Below, piece after piece: positions 35,751 to 45,007 of a DNA stretch of 64,000 nt. This stretch comes from CBDFMR01 sp965249765 (GTDB lineage: Bacteria; Bacteroidota; Bacteroidia; Chitinophagales; Saprospiraceae): contig CBDFMR010000005.1 in NCBI GenBank assembly GCA_965249765.1, positions 1,302,001-1,366,000 on the forward strand, read 5' to 3'. A program made the translations under genes and the position numbers. Each line of letters begins with the position of its first letter. Within the stretch, counting starts at the first letter, position 1. The notes under the pieces were generated by a model. The model was not told the origin of the DNA. It did no database searches and saw only the letters and a list, made by a program, of their open reading frames with translations.

Positions 35751-36521
35751 TTACTGAACTATAGACTCTATATCAAATTTTTCAGATAGAATAGTTCTGA
35801 AGCCTTCGGCCTCATCCTGAGACCTGAATTCTCCCATCATTACTTTGTACATAACATTTTCGTTTCTAAAGTCATTAAATACAATTACCGGTTCCAGAAA
35901 AGTCTCTCTTAATTTGTCTACTCGATTGAATGCATTTTCATAATCTGAGTAAACACCTATCTGCAATCGATAAGTACGATTTTCATTCGCTTTCCTATAT
36001 CTGGTCATATGATCTTTATCAAAATCAATGCCATCTTCATCCTCTGCGGATTGTTTGGGCGAGGTGTTTACTTCATGCGTTGATACAACACTCGGCTCTG
36101 CTTCATATTTTGTCAGCAAGTCAAGCATTTTTTTAGCGGGTAGAGTCTCTTCGATCCTGCCCATAAGTTCTCCTTCACTATTGAAAATAAGTATCGTAGG
36201 TAGAAATTGAATGGCATATTTTTTCTTTAAATCAAAACCTTCTTGCTCATCAATGTCAATCTTGACCGAAACAAAGTTTTCTTGCATTAAGGATTTGACA
36301 TGGGGATCTGCAAATGTCGTCTGTTCCATCCACTTGCATGGTAGACACCACGAGGCATAAAAGTCAACGAGGAAGAATTTGTCCTCGACTCGTGCTTTCT
36401 CTTTGGCGCTTTCAAAATTTCCGCTAAAAAATGCACTGCTGCTTCCTTCTTTAGCTGAGATCTGAGCGAAACTCAGCACGACCATAAGTGTGGACATCGC
36501 GATTCTGGGGGATTTGCTCAT
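35751..36521 (-). CDS. Periplasmic thioredoxin-like protein with SPOR domain
   Basis: 256 residues. A signal peptide (about 1-23) is followed by a thioredoxin domain with redox motif WCLPC and cis-Pro segment FLPTILIF. An acidic linker (about 140-175) leads to a C-terminal SPOR domain (about 180-256, YRLQIGVYSDYENAFNRVDK ... YKVMMGEFRSQDEAEGF). SPOR domains bind denuded septal peptidoglycan, so the fusion may place a disulfide reductase at the division site. This combination is uncommon. Confidence 0.85.
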   Translation of the reverse strand: MSKSPRIAMSTLMVVLSFAQISAKEGSSSAFFSGNFESAKEKARVEDKFFLVDFYASWCLPCKWMEQTTFADPHVKSLMQENFVSVKIDIDEQEGFDLKKKYAIQFLPTILIFNSEGELMGRIEETLPAKKMLDLLTKYEAEPSVVSTHEVNTSPKQSAEDEDGIDFDKDHMTRYRKANENRTYRLQIGVYSDYENAFNRVDKLRETFLEPVIVFNDFRNENVMYKVMMGEFRSQDEAEGFRTILSEKFDIESIVQ

Positions 36522-36752
36522 ATTAGTTTTTATTATAATTTATATTCTACTGGTTGTGTGTTATATGTGATGCAATTTGTGTGCCAATAGAAATCGTAAT
36601 AAGACAACAGATAGGAGAATCACACGAATTCTAAGTAGTCGTTCTATGTAATTATCAGAAAATCAGACTAATACATATACTATTTAAGTATAATTTTAAT
36701 ATTCTTTTAAAGAACAAAAGGATAGGTTCAAATGCATAACTCAACTTTTTAC

Positions 36753-36760
36753 TACCTTTC
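36753..36760 (+). promoter_or_regulatory. Near-consensus -7 box upstream of fabH
   Basis: TACCTTTC differs from TAnnTTTG at the last base and lies 26 bases upstream of the fabH ATG at 36787. Confidence 0.4.
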
Positions 36761-36786
36761 GACATCAAAGAAGAAAACCTCCATTA

Positions 36787-37773
36787 ATGAATAAACAGAG
36801 AGCTGTAATCAAGGGTGTACATGGCTACGTACCCGATCATATTCTCAGTAATGAGGATCTGGAAAAGATGGTCGATACAACCGATGAGTGGATTACTTCG
36901 AGGACAGGGATTAAACAGAGGAGGATACTCAAGGAGAAAGGGAAGGCTACTTCAGATATGGGGGTCGAGGCCGTAAGATCACTGTTGGAAAAAACCAATA
37001 CCGATCCATCATCAATCGATTTACTCATCTGCGCTACTGTGACAGGAGATATGGTTTTTCCTGATACTGCCAATACCATTTGTTCGAAGGCGGGTATAGA
37101 TAATGCATTTGGATTTGATATCAATGCGGCTTGCTCTGGATTTTTGTTTGCTTTGACGACCGGCGCCAAATACGTGGAATCAGGGACACACAAGAAAGTG
37201 GTGGTCGTGGGTGGAGATACAATGAGTTCAATTATTGACTATGAGGATCGTACTACTTGTGTCATTTTTGGAGATGGAGCTGGTGCTGTATTACTGGAGC
37301 CCGGAAATGTTCATGGAGTGATAGACTCGATCTTTAGAGGAGATGGAGCGGGAAGGGAGTTTCTTCATATGAAAGCAGGAGGATCGCTCATGCCTGCAAC
37401 AGAAGAAACCGTCAAGGACAAATTGCACTTTGTTTTTCAAGAAGGAAGACCTGTGTTTAAAGCGGCTGTTACAGGAATGACAAAGACAGTAAAGCAGATT
37501 CTCGAAAGAAATAATCTTACTATAGACGATATAGATTGGCTAGTGCCACATCAAGCAAATAAAAGAATCGTCAATTCAGTTGCCGAAATGCTCGATTTCC
37601 CTAAGGAAAAGGTTATGATAAATATCCATAAATATGGAAATACTACGGCGGGCACCTTACCACTTTGTCTATGGGACTATGAGAGTCAACTTAAGGAAGG
37701 AGACAAAATATTACTTACGGCTTTTGGTGGTGGATATACCTGGGGAACTACTTTACTGGAATGGGGGTATTGA
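36787..37773 (+). CDS. fabH: Beta-ketoacyl-ACP synthase III FabH
   Basis: 328 residues. It starts fatty acid synthesis by condensing acetyl-CoA or a branched primer with malonyl-ACP. The triad is visible: Cys in INAACSGFLFAL (about residue 115), His in WLVPHQANKRI and Asn in HKYGNTTAGTLP. The N-terminal GVHGYVPDHILSNEDLEKMV, then DTTDEWITSRTGI, is typical. It heads the set fabH-efp-accB-accC, which together begin lipid synthesis. Confidence 0.96.
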   Translation: MNKQRAVIKGVHGYVPDHILSNEDLEKMVDTTDEWITSRTGIKQRRILKEKGKATSDMGVEAVRSLLEKTNTDPSSIDLLICATVTGDMVFPDTANTICSKAGIDNAFGFDINAACSGFLFALTTGAKYVESGTHKKVVVVGGDTMSSIIDYEDRTTCVIFGDGAGAVLLEPGNVHGVIDSIFRGDGAGREFLHMKAGGSLMPATEETVKDKLHFVFQEGRPVFKAAVTGMTKTVKQILERNNLTIDDIDWLVPHQANKRIVNSVAEMLDFPKEKVMINIHKYGNTTAGTLPLCLWDYESQLKEGDKILLTAFGGGYTWGTTLLEWGY

Positions 37774-37843
37774 TAGTGTAATAAAATTACAAAGGGCTAT
37801 GGAGAAGTATAGGTCTAAGTCTAGTGGCTAATGTCTATTTTCC

Positions 37844-37851
37844 TACCTTTG
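37844..37851 (+). promoter_or_regulatory. -7 promoter box of efp
   Basis: TACCTTTG followed by TATT is an exact TAnnTTTG match, 29 bases upstream of the efp ATG. efp therefore has its own promoter behind fabH. Confidence 0.6.
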
Positions 37852-37880
37852 TATTTTTATAGAAAATTAGAAAAAGAAGA

Positions 37881-38447
37881 ATGGCTAGTACATCAGAAAT
37901 AAAGAATGGACTATGTATCAATTACAACAATGATGTGTATTCTGTGGTAGAGTTTTTACATGTAAAACCTGGGAAAGGTCCAGCATTTGTAAGGACAAAA
38001 TTGAAAAGCCTGACCAATGGTAAGGTTGTAGATAATACCTTCCCTGCGGGACATAAAATAGACATAGTAAGAGTCGAAAGGAGATACTTTCAATATCTAT
38101 ATAATGATGACATGGGTTATCATTTTATGAATAATGAAACCTTCAATCAGATTACAATGGATACGGCACTCATAGATAAACCTGAGTTTTTGAAAGAAGG
38201 CCTCAATGTTGAAGTTCTTTTCCATGCTACAGAAGATATCCCGCTTACATTGGAAATGCCTCAGTACATAGAATTCGAGATAACATATACGGAACCTGGA
38301 GTTAGAGGGGACACTGCCACCAATGTGACAAAACCAGCGACTATAGAGACAGGAGCTGAGATAAAAGTTCCTATATTTATTAACGAAGGGGACAAGGTTA
38401 AAGTAGAGTCTAAGACAGGAAATTATATTGAAAGAGTAAAATCATAA
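37881..38447 (+). CDS. efp: Elongation factor P
   Basis: 188 residues. Relieves ribosome stalling at polyproline. The KOW-like N-terminal domain has VEFLHVKPGKGPAFVRTKLK, with the modifiable Lys at the PGKG loop tip, and the two OB domains follow, ending KVESKTGNYIERVKS. Modification would need EpmA-like or another enzyme not in the window. It sits between fabH and accB, a usual Bacteroidota arrangement. Confidence 0.97.
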   Translation: MASTSEIKNGLCINYNNDVYSVVEFLHVKPGKGPAFVRTKLKSLTNGKVVDNTFPAGHKIDIVRVERRYFQYLYNDDMGYHFMNNETFNQITMDTALIDKPEFLKEGLNVEVLFHATEDIPLTLEMPQYIEFEITYTEPGVRGDTATNVTKPATIETGAEIKVPIFINEGDKVKVESKTGNYIERVKS

Positions 38448-38517
38448 ATTTGCCTAACCTTATGCTGATTTGCCATCTGTGGCGGTCATTCTTTCTATCA
38501 CAATAATTATTTTAGAG

Positions 38518-39009
38518 ATGAACTTTAAGGAAATACAAGAGCTTATAAAATTGGTCACTAAATCAGAACTTACAGAATTTAAGTTAAAGAAAAGTGAATT
38601 TGAAGTTTCTATAAGGACGAAGAATTTTTCCAAGGAAACCATAGTTAGTTCTCCAGCTCAAGTTATGCCTGTACAGGCTGCCCCTGTAGCGACCATGGCG
38701 CCACCTTCTTCAGCTAGTGCTACTGATACTCCGGATACCACCACAGTTGATACTTCTGGCACTGATCTCCTTGAGGTTAAATCACCTATCGTGGGTACTT
38801 TTTATCGGTCTCCTACCCCTGAGAAACCAGTTTATGTCAGAGTAGGAGATGATGTATCAGAAGGGAATGTAGTATGTATCATTGAGGCCATGAAATTATT
38901 CAATGAGATAGAAAGCGAGGTGACCGGTAAGATTGTCAAAGTAATGGTCGAAGACGCCTCACCAGTAGAGTATGATCAAGTATTGTTTCTCGTAGATCCC
39001 AAAGGCTAA
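38518..39009 (+). CDS. accB: Acetyl-CoA carboxylase biotin carboxyl carrier protein
   Basis: 163 residues. A short N-terminal part is followed by a Pro/Ala/Thr-rich linker (about 55-85) and the biotinyl domain with the EAMKLFNEI motif, whose Lys carries biotin. The open frame extends to 38470, but MNFKEIQELIKLVTKSELTE from 38518 is the family start. accC follows after eight bases. Confidence 0.95.
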   Translation: MNFKEIQELIKLVTKSELTEFKLKKSEFEVSIRTKNFSKETIVSSPAQVMPVQAAPVATMAPPSSASATDTPDTTTVDTSGTDLLEVKSPIVGTFYRSPTPEKPVYVRVGDDVSEGNVVCIIEAMKLFNEIESEVTGKIVKVMVEDASPVEYDQVLFLVDPKG

Positions 39010-39017
39010 TTACCTAT

Positions 39018-40367
39018 ATGTTTAAAAAAATACTCATTGCAAATAGGGGTGAAATAGCTCTCCGTATCATACGTACATGTAAAGAGATGGATATAGATAC
39101 GGTGGCTGTATACTCTACTGCCGATAAAGATAGCCTGCATGTCAGGTTTGCCGACGAGGCAGTTTGTATCGGTCCTCCATCATCCACCGAGTCATATCTT
39201 TCTATACCCAGAATTATGGCAGCGGTTGAGATAACCAATGCTGATGCCATACATCCTGGATATGGATTCTTAGCCGAGAATGCTGACTTCGCTGAGGTGT
39301 GTGATGAATACGGTGTAAAATTTATCGGACCTACTCCTGATATGATAAGGAAGATGGGTGATAAGATCACAGCTAAGGACACCATGATCAAGGCCGGTGT
39401 ACCTGTGGTACCTGGATCTGGAGGATTGCTTACAAGTGTCAAAGAAGGACTTAAGATCGCCGAGAAGATAAAATACCCGATTATCCTCAAGGCTACAGCT
39501 GGAGGCGGAGGAAAAGGAATGAGAGTTGTATGGGAAAAGGAAGATTTTGAGAATCAATGGAATATGGCTCGAAATGAAGCCAAGGCGTCATTTGGGAATG
39601 ACGGGATTTATATTGAAAAATTTATTGAAGAACCCCGCCATATAGAGTTTCAAGTCATAGGCGATCAATTTGGCAGGGTGGTGCATCTGTCTGAGCGTGA
39701 TTGTTCCATTCAACGCCGTCATCAGAAGTTGTTAGAGGAGTGTCCTTCACCATTCATGACCAGACCTCTAAGGTCAAAGATGGGGAAAGCAGCCATAAAA
39801 GCTGGAAAAGCAATTAACTATGAAGGTGTAGGCACCGTAGAATTTCTCGTTGATAAAAACAAGGATTTCTACTTTATGGAGATGAATACTAGAATCCAAG
39901 TTGAGCATCCTGTAACTGAGGAGGTCATAGACCACGATCTTATAAAAGAACAAATCAAAGTAGCGGCTGGAATTCCGATATCGGGCAAGAGCTATACTCC
40001 CAAGTTGCATGTAATGGAATGTCGTATAAATGCTGAAGATCCATTCAATGGTTTTATGCCCTCTCCGGGATTAATTACTTCCTTTCATAGTGCCAAGGGT
40101 CATGGAGTAAGAGTAGATACTCATGTCTATGCAGGGTACGTCATTCCGCCATTTTACGACTCTTTGATTGCCAAACTGATCTGCAAGGCTCAGACTAGAG
40201 AGGAATGCATAACAAAAATGGAGCGAGCCTTGGATGAGTTTATTATCGAGGGGGTAAAAACGACTATTCCTTTCCATCAAAGATTGATGAAAGACGAGAA
40301 TTTCCGTAATGGAAACTTCCACACCGGCTTCATCAATGATTTCGATCTGTCACCACCCCAAGAGTAA
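39018..40367 (+). CDS. accC: Acetyl-CoA carboxylase biotin carboxylase subunit
   Basis: 449 residues, ATP-grasp enzyme that carboxylates biotin on AccB. Blocks: FKKILIANRGEIALRIIRTC, HPGYGFLAEN, KATAGGGGKGMRVV, ERDCSIQRRHQKLLEE, FMEMNTRIQVEHPVTE and the C-terminal AEDP. It is the first committed step of fatty acid synthesis together with the carboxyltransferase, which is not in this window. Confidence 0.97.
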   Translation: MFKKILIANRGEIALRIIRTCKEMDIDTVAVYSTADKDSLHVRFADEAVCIGPPSSTESYLSIPRIMAAVEITNADAIHPGYGFLAENADFAEVCDEYGVKFIGPTPDMIRKMGDKITAKDTMIKAGVPVVPGSGGLLTSVKEGLKIAEKIKYPIILKATAGGGGKGMRVVWEKEDFENQWNMARNEAKASFGNDGIYIEKFIEEPRHIEFQVIGDQFGRVVHLSERDCSIQRRHQKLLEECPSPFMTRPLRSKMGKAAIKAGKAINYEGVGTVEFLVDKNKDFYFMEMNTRIQVEHPVTEEVIDHDLIKEQIKVAAGIPISGKSYTPKLHVMECRINAEDPFNGFMPSPGLITSFHSAKGHGVRVDTHVYAGYVIPPFYDSLIAKLICKAQTREECITKMERALDEFIIEGVKTTIPFHQRLMKDENFRNGNFHTGFINDFDLSPPQE

Positions 40368-40379
40368 ATTGAAAGTTTC

Positions 40380-42182
40380 ATGACTAGGTTTTGGAGCCTC
40401 ATATCCCGTCTCAAATCCTATAAGTCACTTGTAGTTGCAAGTGTTGTATGTAACATACTGACTGCTATTTTTACAGTGGTCAGCATCCCGTTGATCATTC
40501 CCTTTTTCCAGATTCTATTTGATCGATCTCCTCTGGTCATTTCTGCTCAGGAAGCAGAGTCTTTGGATGGTTATATCAAGGCACAGTTTACAGAAATCAT
40601 CCGATCGTATGATAGGCACGATGCTCTGCTTTTTGTATGTGCAGTTATAGTTGTTGTTTTCCTCCTTAAAAATGTATTCCGGTACTTGTCGATGCTTTTT
40701 ATGGCTCCTGTTCGCAACCGTATCATCAGAGACATCAGAGCTGAGTTGTTTGATAAATTCATGAAACTACCTCTCTCCTTCTATTCATCAGAAAAAAAAG
40801 GGGATCTTATGTCTCGTATGACTCTTGATGTCCAGGAAGTCCAGCAAAGTATCCTGAGTGTGATAGTGGTCATCTTCAAATCTCCCATCATCATTATAGG
40901 AAGCATAGTGTTTATGTTGTACGTAAGTCCGAGTCTTACCTTGTTTGTCTTTGCGCTGATGTTCTTTACTATTTTCATCATTGGGGCAGTCTCTAGGACC
41001 CTGAAAAGGGAATCACAACTTGCACAGTCCAAAATAGCCAGATTAAACTCGGTCGTAGAAGAAAGCTTATCAGGCATACGTACAATCAAAGGTTACAATG
41101 CTCAGATGCTTCAGCAAGAGAAATTTAATCACGAAAATGAGTCTTATAGATCTATCATGACCAAGCTGTTTTGGCGTAAGGACCTATCGTCGCCCTTGAG
41201 TGAATTTTTGGGCATAGTGGTGGTAGCGGTATTGTTGTGGTATGGGTCTGTACAAGTATTTAATGAAACTCTATCACCCGAGACTTTCTTTGCTTTCGTA
41301 TTTGCTTTCTATCAAGTGATAGAACCATCAAAGTCATTTTCGTCAGCTTACTACAATATTCAGAAAGGACTTGGTGGACTTTATCGCATCAATGAAATAA
41401 TGGATGTAGACCTAAAAATGGAGGAACCTGTGAATGCACTTGTAGCAAATGGTTTTAGCGATAAGATAGAATATTCTCATGTTAGCTTTTCCTATGATGA
41501 GGATACTCCTGTACTTGAGGACATAAATCTAAAAATAGAAAAAGGGGATTTCATAGCAGTTGTAGGAGCTTCAGGTGAGGGCAAATCCACCCTGATAGAT
41601 TTACTACCCAGATTTTATGATATTGATCACGGAGAGATATCTATTGATGGTAGGAGTATTACATTGTTTTCATTGGATTCATTGCGTGGCCTTTTTGGAA
41701 TCGTATCACAAGAGCCTGTGCTTTTCAATGATTCCGTTGCTAGCAATATAAAATTTGGGAGGAAAGGTTATTCAATGGATGACATCATAGAAGCATCGAA
41801 GATTGCAAATGCTCATGACTTTATCATGGCATTAAGTGACGGGTATCAAACCAGTATTGGGGATAGAGGAGTGAAATTGAGTGGGGGTCAGCGTCAGCGT
41901 ATTACTATTGCTCGGGCCATATTGGGTAATCCTCCTATTCTTATACTTGATGAGGCGACATCGTCGTTAGACAGCCATGCAGAGCAGCAAGTGCAACAAG
42001 CACTGGAGAATGTAATGAAGGAGAGGACAGCGATAGTAATTGCCCATAGACTGTCGACAATAATGAAAGCTGATAAGATAATAGTTATTAAGGGTGGTAG
42101 AATTGTAGAAAGCGGGTCGCATAATTCTCTCATAGCTGCTAATGGTACGTATGCTGAGTTAGTGGAAATGCAAAAGTTTTAA
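40380..42182 (+). CDS. MsbA-like ABC exporter
   Basis: 600 residues, half-transporter. Six transmembrane helices occupy about 1-320, and the ATPase domain shows Walker A GASGEGKSTLI, the Q-loop SQEPVLFNDSV, signature LSGGQRQRI, Walker B ILILDEATSSLD and the H-loop IAHRLST. MsbA-type exporters flip lipid A-core or other lipids across the inner membrane; the neighbour accC fits lipid metabolism but does not prove the substrate. Confidence 0.92.
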   Translation: MTRFWSLISRLKSYKSLVVASVVCNILTAIFTVVSIPLIIPFFQILFDRSPLVISAQEAESLDGYIKAQFTEIIRSYDRHDALLFVCAVIVVVFLLKNVFRYLSMLFMAPVRNRIIRDIRAELFDKFMKLPLSFYSSEKKGDLMSRMTLDVQEVQQSILSVIVVIFKSPIIIIGSIVFMLYVSPSLTLFVFALMFFTIFIIGAVSRTLKRESQLAQSKIARLNSVVEESLSGIRTIKGYNAQMLQQEKFNHENESYRSIMTKLFWRKDLSSPLSEFLGIVVVAVLLWYGSVQVFNETLSPETFFAFVFAFYQVIEPSKSFSSAYYNIQKGLGGLYRINEIMDVDLKMEEPVNALVANGFSDKIEYSHVSFSYDEDTPVLEDINLKIEKGDFIAVVGASGEGKSTLIDLLPRFYDIDHGEISIDGRSITLFSLDSLRGLFGIVSQEPVLFNDSVASNIKFGRKGYSMDDIIEASKIANAHDFIMALSDGYQTSIGDRGVKLSGGQRQRITIARAILGNPPILILDEATSSLDSHAEQQVQQALENVMKERTAIVIAHRLSTIMKADKIIVIKGGRIVESGSHNSLIAANGTYAELVEMQKF

Positions 42183-42188
42183 AAGCCA

Positions 42189-43301
42189 ATGATTAGACTC
42201 AAGATATCGTATTTATTCCTCGCCTATATTTTAATAGGAATCTCAATTTATCCTAATGAAATACAAGCTGGTGATGGACTAGGAAGCAACCTATCGGAAT
42301 CTGATACCTTAAGATATATAACAGATAGATATAGTAAAGAGCTATCAGTCGGAAAGACTGGGAAGAATCAATTCTGGAGTTTTCACTCTCTGAATGCACC
42401 GTATTATTTGGAGTATATCTTGGAAAACAATGGATCAGATGAATCTCATCTCATGGAGTCGTCATCACATAGAGCATCGTACATCGAATCGTATAAGGGA
42501 CTGTTGGAGAAGAGTCACACCTATATACTACCTTTTTGCAGGGAGGAAATAGAATCTGTCATACATGGCGATAAAATAGTACGGCCCGCTAGCCTTGAGC
42601 TGGGGCTGAGAACCAGCGAAGAATATCAAGAGGTTTTGACATTTTCCAAGGAGGACCTTAAAGATGAATTTCAAAATTTGATTGATTTACTAATCGATTC
42701 AATTGCGATAGAGCTTAACGTGATTAGCAGTTTGTACAACAATGCAGAAGGTCATGTTTATCTACCTACTGGTGAGTTTAAGGTAACAAAAGCGAGACTT
42801 GAATCAAAGAAGAGAGTTACTGTGTCAGTAAAGCGATCTGGCAGATGGGATCGGAGTGAAAATCCACTCGAAGATAGAATTACCTCCTTATTGGAGACAA
42901 ATGAGAAATTAGAACTTTTCTTCAATGAAGAATACCCTCTCCACGTGGCGAAGATTGATCTCACTGCAAAAAATCGCATCAATTTCGTTGAGTATGCACT
43001 GCTAGGCGATATAAATGGAATCAATAGGCTTTCTACGGATCAACGTGCAATTGTTCTGTTTCCTAACCCGACGTATGGTGACGTCAATGTTGAATTTCAT
43101 AAATATCCACCAGGGGACTATACATTGAAGATTTATAACATTGTGGGGAAAGAGCAAATGTCCTTTCGGCTTAAAAGTGATAAAGGGGTTAGAAATAATT
43201 TTACATTGACTCGACTAGGAAAGGGATCATATCTGTATACCATTACCGACGAACATGGAAAACGACTGTTGACTAGAAGACTAATTATTATCAAACCATG
43301 A
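42189..43301 (+). CDS. Secreted protein with T9SS type A sorting domain
   Basis: 370 residues. A signal peptide (to about residue 27) is followed by a largely helical region of unknown function (about 35-280). The C-terminal signal begins IVLFPNPTYGDVNVEFHKYP and ends GSYLYTITDEHGKRLLTRRL with a short basic tail, the type A T9SS domain. It starts six bases after the ABC exporter stop, so the two are likely co-transcribed. Confidence 0.8.
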   Translation: MIRLKISYLFLAYILIGISIYPNEIQAGDGLGSNLSESDTLRYITDRYSKELSVGKTGKNQFWSFHSLNAPYYLEYILENNGSDESHLMESSSHRASYIESYKGLLEKSHTYILPFCREEIESVIHGDKIVRPASLELGLRTSEEYQEVLTFSKEDLKDEFQNLIDLLIDSIAIELNVISSLYNNAEGHVYLPTGEFKVTKARLESKKRVTVSVKRSGRWDRSENPLEDRITSLLETNEKLELFFNEEYPLHVAKIDLTAKNRINFVEYALLGDINGINRLSTDQRAIVLFPNPTYGDVNVEFHKYPPGDYTLKIYNIVGKEQMSFRLKSDKGVRNNFTLTRLGKGSYLYTITDEHGKRLLTRRLIIIKP

Positions 43302-43311
43302 TTCAGTAGGA

Positions 43312-43995
43312 ATGACTAAACCCAAGATCAAGCGGATAAGACGGGGAAAGTACTTTTTATTTAAATTTAAAGTTCACCGCTTCTTACCATCAAAGTTCTT
43401 TAGGTTTATTGGAAACTTGGGCGAAATGTCTAGATGGATATCTGAGAAAAATGATGTTCAATTTTCTGATTTTCCTACAAGTTCATTTTCCTACAAGAAG
43501 CGGCATTCGCTACACGAGCATGTCATCGACCAGGAAATCAAGGGCGGCCCCATCGACTACCTTGAATTTGGAGTAGCTAGAGGAACGTCCTTTCAGTGGT
43601 GGGTAGAAAAGATCAGACATCCTGATTCGCGATTTTTCGGTTTTGACACCTTCACTGGATTGCCCGAAGACTGGGGGCCATTCAAGAAAGGAGACATGTC
43701 TACCGATAATGAAATTCCTGTGATTGATGATTCCCGTCACAGTTTCTATCAAGGTATTTTTCAAGAAACACTTCCTGACTTTTTGAAGCAATACAAGGGT
43801 ACAAATCGAAAAGTTATTCACCTTGATGCGGACCTTTATTCATCTACGTTGTTTGTATTGGCATCTATATCACCCCATCTGAATACAGGAGATATATTAC
43901 TCTTTGATGAGTTTAATGTACCCATGCATGAGTATAAGGCTCTTAGAGATTGGAAAGAATCGTTCTATATACCTTATAGTGTAGTTGGGAGGTAA
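43312..43995 (+). CDS. TylF/MycF-like class I methyltransferase, C-terminal frameshift
   Basis: 227 residues as read. The SAM-binding motif is YLEFGVARGTSFQWW, then RFFGFDTFTGLPEDW, IHLDADLYSSTLFVL with the metal-binding Asp, and ILLFDEFN. These match macrocin O-methyltransferase relatives. The frame stops with TAA after VVGR. One base downstream-shifted, the DNA encodes VNNFYQIAIMIN then TAG at 44028-44030, the expected last strand. Restoring one G near 43993 joins them, so a single-base deletion has trimmed the end. The acceptor is unknown. Confidence 0.8.
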   Translation: MTKPKIKRIRRGKYFLFKFKVHRFLPSKFFRFIGNLGEMSRWISEKNDVQFSDFPTSSFSYKKRHSLHEHVIDQEIKGGPIDYLEFGVARGTSFQWWVEKIRHPDSRFFGFDTFTGLPEDWGPFKKGDMSTDNEIPVIDDSRHSFYQGIFQETLPDFLKQYKGTNRKVIHLDADLYSSTLFVLASISPHLNTGDILLFDEFNVPMHEYKALRDWKESFYIPYSVVGR

Positions 43996-44026
43996 ATAAT
44001 TTTTATCAGATAGCAATAATGATAAA

Positions 44027-44195
44027 CTAGTGCATCAAGAGTGAAGTTCGAACTGTATAAAACGATGCGATTTTTTTTCAATATCAAGGCGTCGGTTCTC
44101 GTGAATAGCCATAGCTATTGGCGGGGTTCGACAACGCAGAGATTGTAAAAAAGACCAAGTTTTAAACGTGATGAATTTTGCTCCTGATGCACTAG
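44027..44195. repeat. 169-bp palindromic (MITE-like) element
   Basis: The ends are exact inverted repeats CTAGTGCATCA / TGATGCACTAG, and the whole element folds on itself around 44111 (AATAGC-CATA-GCTATT) with imperfect arms of about 84 bp. The left CTAG supplies the TAG that ends the restored methyltransferase frame, and the right CTAG supplies the TAG that ends the response-regulator gene. It has no ORF. It may be a non-autonomous mobile element or a fixed bidirectional terminator structure. Confidence 0.8.
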
Positions 44196-44845
44196 CTGTT
44201 CAATAGATTATTCTCAATAGCAACTCTGACAAGGCCAGCCGTATTTCTTACGTCCAGCTTGTTGAGAAGATTGGAGCGATGAGATTCGACGGTCTTTAGG
44301 CTAATGTATAGTTTTTTAGCAATTTCCTGAGTTGTGTGTTCATCCATGATAAGTTTCAGCACTTCTTTCTCACGCTTAGATACTTTGGGTAGGAACCTTG
44401 TCTTGCCATGAGACTCGCGTCTCTTTTTCATCAGTCCATTCATGATCGTATTGGTGACCTCTTCGCTGAAATAGGTGTTCCCATCCATGATGGTCCTAAT
44501 AGCTTTTAACAACTCTTCTCGTCCAGTATTCTTGAGAATATACCCCTGAGCTCCATTATTGAGAATCTCTGTGACAAAGCTCTCTTCATTAAACATAGAT
44601 ATAGCTAAAATCTTAATACCAGGATATGTTTTAAGTACCTGCTTGCTGACTTCGATGCCATTGATACCTGGAAGGTTAATATCCAATAGGATAAGATCGA
44701 TCTCTTTCTGATCTTCAAGAAAAGAAAGTACGGATTCGCCATCATAGCAACGACCCGCTATCTGCACGTCAACTTCGTCCTTGAGGATGGATTCTATTCC
44801 ATCGACAAACATCGCATGGTCATCTGCTATAAGTACATTTATCAT
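44192..44845 (-). CDS. NarL/FixJ-family response regulator
   Basis: 217 residues. The receiver domain has DDH at 8-10, phospho-acceptor Asp near 54 (LILLDINLPGING), and conserved Ser/Thr and Lys (GYILKNTGREELL). The LuxR-type HTH (about 150-217) has LPKVSKREKEVLKLIMDEHT then TQEIAKKLYISLKTVESHRS. The probable partner is the HisKA_3 kinase at 45.5 kb. A TATATTTG -7 box lies upstream, and the stop TAG lies in the right end of the palindromic element. Confidence 0.93.
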   Translation of the reverse strand: MINVLIADDHAMFVDGIESILKDEVDVQIAGRCYDGESVLSFLEDQKEIDLILLDINLPGINGIEVSKQVLKTYPGIKILAISMFNEESFVTEILNNGAQGYILKNTGREELLKAIRTIMDGNTYFSEEVTNTIMNGLMKKRRESHGKTRFLPKVSKREKEVLKLIMDEHTTQEIAKKLYISLKTVESHRSNLLNKLDVRNTAGLVRVAIENNLLNS

Positions 44846-44898
44846 TCAGATATAATTGTCAAATAAGGCTCTTTATAATTACATAACGAATATATCGG

Positions 44899-44906
44899 CA
44901 AATATA
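44899..44906 (-). promoter_or_regulatory. -7 promoter box of the response-regulator gene
   Basis: Minus-strand TATATTTG followed by CC, an extended TAnnTTTG match, 54 bases upstream of the ATG at 44845. Confidence 0.55.
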
Positions 44907-44918
44907 GGATACATAATA

Positions 44919-44931
44919 GGGGGAAACCCCC
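44919..44931. promoter_or_regulatory. GGGGG-AAA-CCCCC palindrome upstream of the regulator
   Basis: A perfect GC-only 5-bp inverted repeat with a 3-base centre in very AT-rich DNA. It lies 13-25 bases upstream of the -7 box, over the spacer and -33 region, where an operator would act. Confidence 0.35.
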
Positions 44932-45007
44932 ACATATCAAAATGGGTGGATTCATGGATACTGGCCGAGGGGACATTATAGATATTTGACTTATCAGTTA
45001 TTAATAC

